Shown: one piece after another, positions 53,943 to 64,000 of the stretch | How positions within the stretch are numbered: position 1 is the stretch's first letter | How the letters are laid out: each line of letters opens with the position of its first letter | NCBI RefSeq assembly: GCF_048544455.1 | Contig: NC_133537.1 | Span: forward strand, 153,028,058 to 153,092,057 | DNA: 64,000 bases | Reading direction: 5' to 3' | Source of the DNA: Silene latifolia | Taxonomy: Eukaryota; Streptophyta; Magnoliopsida; Caryophyllales; Caryophyllaceae | The notes under the pieces: model-generated | The model's input: only the letters and a program-made list of their open reading frames with translations | Databases searched by the model: none | Told to the model about the DNA's origin: nothing | Translations under genes and position numbers: made by a program

Positions 53943-53953
53943 TATACGAGTAT

Positions 53954-54151
53954 GGATCCTCTCCATTTCCTAAAAGAAATGGAGAGTCCATTTCTCTCTC
54001 ACAATGTAATATTATATTACACTCCTCTCTTTACTATCTCTTGCCTTTATTTGTCGCGATAAAACCCGAAGCGTTGGATCATCCCCAAATGAAATCTTGT
54101 CCGTTAAAAAGAAATGGACCCTCCATTTCTTTTAGGAAATGGAGAGAGTCC
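53954..54151. mobile_element. Foldback MITE (about 200 bp)
   Basis: The left arm GGATCCTCTCCATTTCCTAA and the right arm (reversed) GGACTCTCTCCATTTCCTAA pair for about 40 bp. Each arm also contains a smaller inverted repeat CTCCATTTC/GAAATGGAG. It lies a few bases from the right duplication of the hAT element. Confidence 0.6.
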
Positions 54152-54551
54152 TCATTGCACTTATACCAAGCGTATGACATATCTCTCATACACCATCACC
54201 ACAGAGTGCCACATGGATTTTTTTTTCAATTAATTTCTTAAACTTGTTAATTATAAGGATAATTTAGTAATTTGATTAATGTTGATTATTAGTTACTTTG
54301 ATTTAAGCAAGTATTTCTAAGAAAGTTATGATTTTTAGTTTTTAATTTCGGAAAATTCACGTGATAGTGATACTCATGAAGGTTGTCACTTTGCACGAAA
54401 TACCCATTTTTTCGAACCGAAAAACTTTAAGTGACCATAACGCGTACTTCTGAATTCATAAGACAACGATTCTTTTTTTTTAAACTACTTGTCTTTTCGA
54501 GAGCTATGATTTGAAAAAAAAATTGTTATATTCCTGTAGATATCCAGTATC
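54152..54551. other. AT-rich spacer before the Tat-type element
   Basis: No gene or complete element is recognised. Confidence 0.4.
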
Positions 54552-56961
54552 TGTTGAATCCCCAACAAACACCCGATGATTATCGGACTGCAACATGCTT
54601 AGGAATCACTACGTTTAATCGACAGTTTGTATAACTATACGTCGGAAAACTCAAAACGATTTCGAAAACTAAACATTTTCAAAACTTTTCAAAAGTACCT
54701 GTAGTGTTTTATGCACGACGACAGAGTCGCAATGACACTAACTAGAGTCAAAACCGACACTGGACCACAAACCGACTAAAAAATTCAAATCTTGACTCCA
54801 ACAACGAGTCAAACACAAAAAACAAACATCACAAAGCTTCCATGTTAAGTATACACGGTATACTTGAATGGTCAAGTACAACAATCATGCCATCCAAAAC
54901 CTAGGATATAACAAATCATGATTTCAATTGCGTGATAGTGACAATACAGCTCGAAGACCCGCGAAATGGCTCGCACCTCTTCGAGTAGCCCATGCGGCCA
55001 CGTCGCTCAAAACGCACACAACCACTTAATCCTCTATAAATACCCATCAAATGCCACCATTTGAAGGTACGCGAGTGTCCGCGCCCTCATTATTCCTTAA
55101 AATTCTAGACTAGACTTCTCAAGTCACAAGCCGACACGTATTTTTGACCTACCGATAAAAAATACAAGCCATACACATTGTTTGGTACCGTCATCGTGCA
55201 TTAAATCACTTGACCGACCACTTTGACCAACTACAAAATCACTAAACTAAACAAACACTCTTTACATTGCTAAAACGGTTTTCAACGGAGTTTTCCGACC
55301 TAACAAGTTTTTACACTTCCGTCGATTTCTCATCTTCAACCTAGCGTGTAAGTATGACGGTGTAATTAATCCTCTTCTTTCATGTATTTTTATATGTTTT
55401 TATGACCTTAACATGCTAAAACATGCATAACATGGTCCAAAATACGGATCGAATGAGCCAAAACCGAGTTTTGACCGGAAACAGAAGCCCCTAGTCACAA
55501 CTAGGTGGCTCGCGCCTCAATGGGCTGTCAGGTCAGAACTCAAACGTGTTTGAGTTCATTCTTTTCATTTTCATTTCATTTTGCAACCGGTTTTTACCAT
55601 TTCAAATCATTTTTATGATAAACCTTTTAACCATAAATCATGTTCACCCTTGGTTCCTCATACCATGACGGTTTAATCCGTGTTTCGATGATAACATTTG
55701 GATAATTACATTTTAAAAGGTATTTTAAAACCTTTTATTCATTTGTTTACATTTCAAAAACAACTATATTAGTCATACATGCATAGTGATCCTTGGTTCC
55801 ACATACCATGTCGGTTTAAACCCGAGTACGATGACAAACATCGACTAATTACAAACAATGAACTTAACATAATTAGTTCATAATCAACATTTTTCAAAAC
55901 TATTCATGTCAAGCTTGAAAAACCGAACCCGACATCGAATATCGTCCATTTAATGAAGATTATTCAAGCCTCGTTCTTCATATTGGCAAAAAAGCGGTCT
56001 AAACGGCCTTTTCAAACAAAGACGGGTTCAAATACTCTTTTACAAACCATTTCATAAACATTTTTAACAGACAGGAGACGCCCCTTTAGATCGTCTGCTG
56101 CCTCGCGCCTAAACAGGCTTAGTGATTTCCAGTTTTCAAACGTGAACAGATCCCTTTGCATCGCCCAAAGGCTCGTGCCTCAATAGGCTGCCTGATGCAG
56201 ATCCTGCTTCCTTTCCAGTACTTGTCTAGGACGATCCCTACTTCGGTTAACCCGAATACAGGACGGATCAGATTGACGAGTCCGCATTTTACTTTGTATT
56301 TGCAAAACGCCTTTCGAAGACAAATGGATCACGTTATGCACCATAAACCTAACTCGGTAAATGGATGTTTAATTTTTGTCTTGCATGCAAATCAACACTA
56401 AATCCAACTTGACATCAATTACTTGATACTTGGATAAACAACCGACATAGAAAGCTCACATGTTAGGTTTAAACTTGTGAATGCGCATTCATGCATTTAC
56501 CCGTTTTATCAATTTTTGCATTTAACCAACCAAGATCGATCAGTAGAGGCCACTACCGCGGGCGAGATTGGGTGTCCGATTAAAGGGCTTCCCAATACGT
56601 ACTTTCACCTCTTACTCAGAAACATTGGATAGTGGACGACCTTATCCAGGGCGGACGAGAGTCATTCTAGAGATAGGATGCTAAAGAGGGACGACTCTTT
56701 ATCTTTAGTACCTATGTCAAACACCGCTTTTTGCCTTAGTTGACCTATGTATAAAGTGGATTCGAACGGTTTCCAAGCATCCCACAATTGCTTGGTGGTG
56801 ACTACGAACATCTCTTACATCGTTTCGAGACCCTTGCCGAGATGAAACCGACCGATCTAAAACGATCCGGTCGAAAGTATTTTGATACGCCATCGAGCGT
56901 GGCTTTCCGACCGCCGCTTGTACACAGATTAGCCTAGCGTTGCGGGTGGCCTATGTTCGCA
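54552..56961 (+). repeat. Putative 5' LTR of the Tat-type element
   Basis: About 2.4 kb from TGTTGAATCC to TTCGCA, three bases before the PBS. CTATAAATACCC at 55033-55044 is a good TATA box. A module of about 21 bp with GGCTCGCGCCTCAATGGGCT character occurs four times: 54968-54991, 55507-55527, 56100-56120 and 56170-56190. The right boundary is firm because of the PBS; the left is uncertain. Confidence 0.55.
55034..55042 (+). promoter_or_regulatory. LTR TATA box, Tat-type element
   Basis: TATAAATAC in the context CCTCTATAAATACCCATC. It lies after the first copy of the GGCTCG module and about 480 bp into the putative LTR. Confidence 0.6.
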
Positions 56962-56964
56962 GAT

Positions 56965-56982
56965 TGGCGACTCCGCTGGGGA
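56965..56982 (+). promoter_or_regulatory. Primer binding site, Tat-type element
   Basis: TGGCGACTCCGCTGGGGA matches the tRNA-Arg-type PBS used by Ogre/Tat elements and contrasts with the tRNA-Asp type of elements 1-3. Confidence 0.85.
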
Positions 56983-58370
56983 AAACAAGGACACTTGTGT
57001 CTTTGTGATCCCTAGATGGTGAGACTCGAACGAGGTCTGGGTTGAAATGTATTAGTTGATATTATGGTCATAAGTCGGGTTCCTTGTCCAGGCCCACAAC
57101 CTAACCTTTATCGACCAATTGGCTCGTCCCGTCGGCGTGAGTTTTCTCATACCTGTGTTTCGAATCCCGATTGAGTCAAGCATACCATTGGCGTTACACA
57201 TTTCTGTTTCGTCAATGAGCTTTCATTTCCTTCATGCACGAGGCTATGATACCCTCCTTACACATTTTGTTTGGATTGGTATCCCTCTCGAAAATCGGCG
57301 TTTGATCGCTTGGTGTGTAACCCACCATTTTAAGCCAAAACCCGTGTCAGCATTATGCATAATATAATGAACTACGAGTGCTTATGTGCTATGTGATCAT
57401 AAGTCCTTCCGTGTCATTTCAAACCTTTCAAACCACATTTTTGCGCCGTTATATTGGCCATTTCAAACCTTGGTCTTTCGCCGACCACTGCACGCCTTTT
57501 TATGCCGTCGTAATGACGATTTTCAAACCCGGTTTTCTACAACCATTTCAAAAGCGACTTTTTAGGCCGTCGTAATGACGATTTCCAACCCGATTTTCTA
57601 CAACCATTTCAAAAAATGACTTTTTAGGCCGTCGTAATGACGATTTTTAAACCCGGTTTTCTACAACCATTTCAAAAACACCTTTTTACGCCGTTATAAT
57701 CGCCGCGTCAAGACACGGATTTTAACCCATCTTGCGCCGACACAATGGCTTTCTCAAAACCCGAAAATGACACACACCCTTATTCGAGGCTTTTCAAATC
57801 CCGAGGACCACGCACCGTTCTCGAGACAACAACCATTTCAAACCTTTCAAAACTCGATTTTCAAAACACACGATTTTGGATTTCAAAAGCCGTCTTCGGA
57901 CATAACAGATTATTTTAGAGCAGCCGCAACTCGAACTCAAACTGTCTTCTGAAAACAAACTTAAGACAACTTTTCAACTGGCCGACTTTTGAAGATCCCT
58001 ACTCTTCAGAAGCCGTCCATAAAAACGACAAATGAATCTTTTGAAAATTTCTATTTTCGAAAATTTGAGTCCACCATTCCAATTCCGACTCGTGCCTATC
58101 AAGTCAAAGCAAACGTACTTATGGGTCTTTACTTATGAGTCATCTCACCTTGAGACTCGTTCAACGGCGTCACGTCCTTACGATTGAACGTGAGTCAAAG
58201 TTCGGTCAACACCGTCACACCATAAATCGAGTCAACACCAAGGCACCATACACAGTTGCCCTCGTCTCGTTGGGTCCAAAAGTGTCTTTCCGTCTTTTGT
58301 GTTGTCTACGTTTAGTCGTTAAACCGTGTTGGATTGGGATGTAATGTGAGCCATTTTCTGCCTAAGAATC
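56983..58370 (+). other. Long leader of the Tat-type element
   Basis: No convincing gene. An open frame at 57119-57367 has no recognisable domain. The right half carries the tandem repeats at 57442-57705 and C/A-rich sequence typical of Tat leaders. Confidence 0.5.
57442..57705 (+). repeat. 62-bp tandem repeat in the leader
   Basis: GCCGTCGTAATGACGATTT starts at 57504, 57566 and 57628, spacing 62 bp. Diverged partial units lie on each side, each with CCATTTCAAA and TTTTCTACAA phrases. The core CGTC-GTAAT-GACG can form a small hairpin. Confidence 0.8.
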
Positions 58371-60519
58371 ATGACCCTGTCTTCAGCTTCGTCCAACAAC
58401 AACGATGGCAACAGATATCTCATAACGGCTCAGCTAGCCAGCCTGCTCACAGCTCTTAAGGTCACTCTAGACCGTGTCGAGACCCGCATCAACACTTTGG
58501 AAAATAAGGAAACCGGAGAACACAATACTCCGCCTTTGACCGAAACTGAGAAGAGGCTCAAGCTCCTGGAATAACAACTCCTAGCCCGTGGTAACAACAT
58601 CCACCTTGAGAACAATCGAAGATTCAAACCCGTTGGAGATCAACTACCCGACAACTTTACCTTAATTAATCTACCCAAGTTCAAGGGAGTGGAGGACCCG
58701 CTCAATCACATTCAGGCCTTTAAGGATTACATGTCCATCAAGGGGGTCAAACAGGAACCTTTCACCCGGATCTTTCCATCATCCCTGGAGGCAATTCCCT
58801 GCTAATGGTACTATTCCCTCGACCCCAAAGAGCATTACCACCAAGGACGAAGTCGCCGTTAAATTTGCTAAACAATACGCCGACAACGTCGAAATCCAAG
58901 CCAACACCCGCACTCTTGAGGTTCTGACTCAGAATGATAAGGAAGGGTTCACAGAGTTATTGACTCGTTGGAGGAGGGTGAGCACCCAAATGGTTAATAG
59001 CCGACTGAATCAACTCTGGTGGAGACGTTTTTCAACAATCTCCGTCCAGTTTATGCCAATCTGCTGAGATATCAAAACATCAAAACCTTCCAGGACCCGC
59101 AAATCCTCGGAACCCGTATTGAAGACGACCTACGCAAGGGCGTTCTAGCCAAAACCACCGGTACAGGCTACCAGGGATCTATATCAACTGGATCTCGTCC
59201 TTATGGTCAGACAAACAAAATCGATGAAGTCAACCTCCTCGAACCAACCACAAAGAAAACTGAACATCCTCAACGGTATTTACAAACTTGGGAACGACCT
59301 ATGCCAGCGCCCTAAAAATACTCATGGACCAAGGGAAACTACAGCGAATTGGGAAAAGGCAAAGGTCATGACACGGAAGCTTGCTTCAAGCTAAAGCACG
59401 CCATTCAAGATATGATTGAGAAAGGGGAATTACCTTTACCTCCGCCAACAAAACCAAATAACAAGACAAACCCCTTGGGAATCCATGCCATCTCCGATGA
59501 CGAGCCAACCATGGATTGCTCACACCTTATCCTACCTATTGAAGACGAGGTGAATGCCTTGGGAAAGGACACCCCGGACGGGATGTTCGTATTCAGCGCC
59601 GCAACCATGCTCACCATGTTCCAGCAGGTTTACGATGCCATAGCCAGTCTCTCACAAAGGATCACCCGACTTTAGGACGCCTACCATCGGCTGATTTTCA
59701 ACCCACCAACACCAACACCACGCCCGAGGGATGTCCTCGAAGCACTTAAAACTCCCAGTTCCAGAAAGGATTGCTTCCGCGACCATTCTGGCATGCACCC
59801 CAAAATAATCAACCCTACAATAATCAACCCCACAAAAACTACCCCACAAGAACTTCCTCTACAAAAACTATCCCCGAGAAATACCCCTCAAAGGTACCCT
59901 CGCGACCCCGAGATCAACGGTATCTGGAGAGACGACGCAGAGGATGTCTACATTGCCTCGGGAAAAGGCAAACATGCAAAAGAGATCGGTCACCTTACCC
60001 GATCCAGACGCCCCTACCAAAATCCGAAAAATTCCACATCTATTCCAACAACAAATGACCAGATCATCTCGGATGTGGATATTCAACCCTGGATTCCCGA
60101 GAACTCGATCCTTAAACACCTACAAAAGGCCAAGGCCGAAATATCAATTTGGCAACTGATTGCTATATCCGTCGAACACCGCCAAGCTTTGCTACAAGCC
60201 TTGGGAAAGTTGACAGTTCCCTCTACCTCCTCTCCTGAAGAAGTGGTAGCGCACATGACCCGGGATGTCTCTGACCTGAACAACCCGGTCATCTTCTCTG
60301 ACGAAGATATCCCTCCATTCGGAGCCAACCATAACTTAACCCTATACATCACTGTACAGAGCCTGAAAAATAATGTACCTATGGTCAAAGTGGATGACAG
60401 ATCTGCGGTCAACGTCATTCCCCCCAAGACGGCTCATAAACCGGGAATCAAGGAAGCCGACTTGATCCCAACTAACCAAGGAGTACGCACTTATGACGAC
60501 ACTCGTCGTAAGGTCACAG
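58371..60519 (+). pseudogene. Gag-protease of the Tat-type element, decayed and truncated
   Basis: ATG 58371 (MTLSSASSNNNDGNRYLITA) opens a frame stopped at 58572-58574. Gag homology continues (LPKFKGVEDPLNHIQAFKDY) to a stop near 58803, then through frame changes near 58818, 59010, 59310 and 59350 (ETFFNNLRPVYANLL). The GHDTEACFKLKHAIQDMIEK segment follows and reads open to 59675. A protease-like part lies at 59793-60524 (ISIWQLIAISVEHRQALLQA, FSDEDIPPFGANHNLTLYIT, then VDDRSAVNV where DNGSALNV is usual). It ends at the junction with the next retroelement. Confidence 0.82.
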
Positions 60520-63500
60520 TGTGACACCCCGCGATAAAGCGGAAAATATAACTAATAAATTAAAGCGGAAATTGTGATATTTTAAAAACTTTTTTATTAC
60601 TAGTCAAAGATTAACACGCGGGTGCCAAAAAGAAATGAAACAAATACAATAATAGGCAGACTTAGGTTATTACAACCAAAGTCTAGAAAACGGGGAAAAG
60701 ATATCCCACGAATAAACATATAAAGGGTTTCTAAACTAGAAACTAAGGTCCAAGGGTTAGTTCTCGCTAGCCCACACGTCTTCCCCACGTAAGCATCTTC
60801 ACCACCTGTCATTCATGTAAACATGAACGCCACAGTCAGTGGGGAGTAACTCAAGGTTCTCCCAACCACAATATGTCGAAATGCATGTAACAAACACTTA
60901 ATTAAACATATTAATCATGCATCATATATGAACAATAAAGAATAAGGAGATATAATGAGTAATCAAGATGAGATAGGCATAGTACTTTCTTAATGGAATC
61001 GACATTGTAGGTTAGAATGAATATGCAATCAAGGGTGTAGAACAACCAAGTCAACCAACTCATATTGACACGACTCAACAAGTGTAAGATATACACTTAG
61101 TATGAACGCAAGATAAACCATCTAGACTCCAACCTCTTGGTAGGACGACGATCATAATACGGTCCTAGTCTAAACCTGGATCCAGACTCTCGGGATGGAC
61201 GTCACCCGATTCGACAAACGATATTTCAATCGTATCCAAGACTCGAAACATGGCACACACTCGTAACCAAAGGTCGAGTAACCTCTAATCGGAAACATGG
61301 CACACACCCGTAACCAAAGGTCCGAAGAAAGGCGGAAGGATATCCTAATTCGGAAACATGGCACACACCCGTAACCAAAGGTCCGAAAAGGAAAGATTAC
61401 CCAATCCGGAAACATGGCACACACTCGTAACCAAAGGTCCGAAAGGGGTAAATAAGGAATGTCAAGTAGTCACACAATGTAAAACGTCACACTTGAGTCA
61501 CAATAGGAGTAAGAATGATCATGCAAACATCATATGACACGGGACCATTAATGTCACATTCATACTCATGGCTTGCATCTCACCATGAGTACGGATGGGA
61601 ACATCAATCCCGACGATCATATCGCCCCTTGTATCTGATAGGATCAAGACTCTCACAACAGAACAATACAAGGCATTATCAAGAATACGACCCTTAATAA
61701 GTAACTATTTATAATAAATATTTCATGCTTATATTAATAAATATTTCACTTTATAAATTAACATGCCAGTTAAGTAAAATATAATAAATGATAATGAATA
61801 ATCTACGTTATATGAAGTATACGGGATAAAATATGACCATGTCCAAGTGACCCATTTATGAGCCCAATAAATAAATCATGTGAAATCCAATGGATGGACT
61901 AGGATAAGCTCAATAAAAGTGACATATCAAGCCCAGACCAATGAGTATGTTAGGTCTGTCATCAAAAGCTTATGAAAACCAACTAGTTCAACACAATAAG
62001 TCCCATAAAGAATTTAGGTGAGCCCCAAAACAAAGTTAAACGGGCCCAAAAGAATAAACATATAAGATATCGTTAGTTAATGAATTACGTTATAGAAATT
62101 ACGAGACGGTTATTTAAATAATTTCAAATAAACAAAACTAGCGCCGAAACAATTTATGAACACGACAAGTCCAATTATAAAATCATGACAAGCCCGACCA
62201 TAAAATCATGACGAGTTCAATTAAATTAACGATTCGCCCCAAATGAATAGATATGACCAACTCAACTTACTAAGTATAACTAGTTCAATTCATTAACCTA
62301 ACTAGTCCAACTTATCCAACATTACTAGCCCACTTACCACGATCAAATGAGCCCAACAAAATAAATGTGTGAGAGAGCGATATTAACGAATTACGTTATA
62401 TAAAAATAAAAGACGGAAATTAATTAATTAATTTCAAACATACCAAGCTAGTCCCAAAACCGAGACAAACAACTCAACCAACCACCCAAAATCTGAGCTA
62501 ACACTTGCCTTGTCACCCCACACAACCGTCCTTACAAACACCCCCAAACACCTCCTGCGGTTGCCTGGAATTGGCTGCAAACAGCCGCCCCAACACAAGT
62601 GTAACCAGGCCGGGACAGTCCACCCCACAAACACCATATTGACCACCCGAGACAGAGCTCAACATCCATTTCACGACCCCAAAACAGAGCACAAAGGCAG
62701 TACCAGTCACGGTACAAAACAAGGTTCCAGCCGCCATTTTTATCCAAACTCAAGACGGAAATTAAAGCTAAAGCTAAGACGGGAATGAGCATGACTAAGC
62801 CGTGAATAACCCCTAAAATGTTCACCAAAATGATGCCCAATAAAACCCAGAAAACGGCAGCCCAAACCTTCAAAAAAACAGACGGCATAAACTCGAACTC
62901 GCCATCATAACCGAGACCGCTATGAAGACGAGTCAGGGAGTATTAAAAAAAAAACATGTAAGATGACTATTTAACCACATATCAGACCATACATGTGAAA
63001 AGGGGATAAAGAACTAAACTTTACAACAGGAAAAATGAATGAAAATCGAGTGAGACAAGAAGGATCGACACATTGTCGAGCAACCTATCACCGTTACCTT
63101 AACTTTCTTCAATCTTCGAGAGAATTGTCTATTATGAACGAGTTTCCTTCTGGGTCCTCAATGTCTTCACCTAGAGACTGTAATAACAGCCGAGATTAGC
63201 TTTAAAACGTTACATTCATGAGACGGGTCGAGATGAAAACTCCACAAGACTATGTCTTTCTTACCTTAAAAGATGAAGGAATAGATAAGGAGAAGAATGG
63301 TGCAAAAATTAAGAGGAATGGTGAAGAAATGGAGAGGAGATCTCGGTTTTAAGCTCGACGAAAATGGCGTGCTTATGAGCTCTGCTTGGTTTGGTAATTT
63401 TGTTGCTACTGCAGGGATTTTTCGAAAAAGAAGGAAAGAAGAAAGAGGAGGATTTGTTGGGATTGGTTAACAGGTTTTGTGAGGGTAATAAAATAATAGA

Positions 63501-63849
63501 AGTAGGTAGTGTGTTGTCGATACGAGATAGGTTGAGAATATATTAGCCTCACATGTGAAAATGTGACGGTCCTTTGCTAGACTGAAGTTAAGATGGGAAT
63601 TATTATAAGTGCTGTCATTATTATTATCCGACCAAAAATATGTATACATAAATTCTTATATAAATTATGTCTCAAGAATATAATTTAATAATACGTATTT
63701 TTATATAAACGAGATTTTACATATTATTTTTATAAAAATCGGGTTTGAAATAAAATTTAATTTAATTTAACAATTCAAAAATATAAAATAAAATGATTAA
63801 ACGGTTTAATAAGTTTTAAATGTCAAAACGGGAAATTCACGGGTGTTAC
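60520..63849 (-). repeat. Putative LTR (3.3 kb) of a further gypsy element, minus strand
   Basis: The left end TGTGACACCCC and right end GGGTGTTACA form the short inverted ends of an LTR, and the left junction cuts the Tat-type protease frame. On the minus strand the sequence just right of 63849 reads as a Pol C-terminus and purine tract, so this would be the 3' LTR. It holds a 4-copy repeat of GAAACATGGCACACAC with CGTAACCAAAGGTC (61245-61440) and no credible gene. The other LTR is outside the window, so the length is inferred from end motifs only. Confidence 0.6.
61245..61440. repeat. Tandem repeat inside the 3.3-kb LTR
   Basis: Four copies of a core of about 31 bp (GAAACATGGCACACAC then CGTAACCAAAGGTC) at 61245, 61292, 61352 and 61409, separated by variable spacers of 16-29 bp. 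Confidence 0.85.
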
Positions 63850-64000
63850 AATCACCCCATCTTTTAAAAAGTTTCGTTCTCGAAACTTGAAGGTAGAAAA
63901 GAAAGGTTATAAAAATAAAAATAAAATTGAACCTTTAAAATTGGTAACCAAAACATTAAAAGGTTACAAATAGTAAGAAATAAAAATTCTTTCAAAAGTT
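63850..64000 (-). pseudogene. Possible Pol C-terminus of the minus-strand gypsy element (fragment)
   Basis: On the minus strand the last codons before the LTR read FSTFKFRERNFLKDGVIVT, like chromovirus Pol ends that run into a GATGGGGTGAT-type purine tract. Only 150 bp are visible, so lineage and intactness cannot be judged. Confidence 0.35.

Larger units (their letters stand above)
54552..60519 (+). mobile_element. Tat/Ogre-type Ty3/gypsy retrotransposon, 5' part
   Basis: Contains a putative 5' LTR, a PBS of the tRNA-Arg type (TGGCGACTCCGCTGGGGA, 56965-56982), a 1.4-kb leader with tandem repeats and a decayed gag-protease. It is cut at 60520 by another retroelement; the rest of pol and the 3' LTR are not in the window. 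The left edge is a guess (TGTTGAATCCCCAAC at 54552) because no partner LTR or target duplication can be seen. Confidence 0.7.

Noticed and set aside
62434..62888. Overlapping minus-strand frames of 70-118 codons in the 3.3-kb LTR
   Set aside because: Several frames are open together in a locally GC-richer patch. The hydrophobic translations look like membrane segments but have no conserved motif and lie inside an LTR.

Overview
The window is nuclear DNA from a flowering plant, probably a eudicot. Two intron-bearing host genes sit at the left edge, introns are AT-rich with GT/AG borders, and nearly everything else is plant transposable elements. No species can be named from the sequence.

Layout. 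1-5.3 kb: the last five exons of a DUF155/RMD1-family gene resembling Arabidopsis RETARDED ROOT GROWTH (+ strand). 6.3-7.4 kb: a complete three-exon DUF538 gene (- strand), convergent with it. 7.7-9.3 kb: a Stowaway-like MITE and a 1.19-kb Mutator-like element with long inverted repeats and a 9-bp target duplication. 10.1-46.7 kb: three Athila-type Ty3/gypsy retrotransposons nested inside one another, each with its own 5-bp target duplication. Element 1 (10123-46705, - strand, TSD ACTTA) has element 2 in its left LTR (11276-35121, + strand, TSD GCTGC). Element 2 has element 3 in its own left LTR (12632-23698, + strand, TSD ACACC). 47-54 kb: AT-rich DNA with three Helitron-like elements, two copies of one MITE family, a hAT-type element and a foldback element. 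54.5-60.5 kb: the 5' part of a Tat/Ogre-type retrotransposon (LTR, tRNA-Arg-type PBS, long repeat-bearing leader, decayed gag-protease), cut off at 60520 by what looks like a 3.3-kb LTR of another gypsy element on the minus strand that continues beyond the window.

How the parts work together. Elements 1 and 2 are sister families carrying gag-protease, RT-RNaseH-integrase and an Athila-type third ORF, but both are broken, and in both the catalytic glutamate codon of integrase is destroyed. Element 3 is the youngest insertion. It has two long intact ORFs (gag-protease and the third ORF) and no reverse transcriptase or integrase, so it must borrow them.

The most unusual structure is a set of short, CpG-rich, partly palindromic repeat clusters. 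Each Athila element has its own motif (element 1: TGCGCAGGCTGCGC; element 2: GGCAGTCTGCC; element 3: AATCCGAGCGGATT), placed at equivalent sites: in U3 just upstream of the TATA box, at the protease/RT junction, and between pol and the third ORF. In element 3 one large cluster sits where pol is missing. The clusters are also where paired LTRs differ most. The 3' regions share further conserved hairpins: a three-hairpin array, a CATTGAGGACAATG stem-loop before a second G-rich tract, and a palindrome beside the true polypurine tract.
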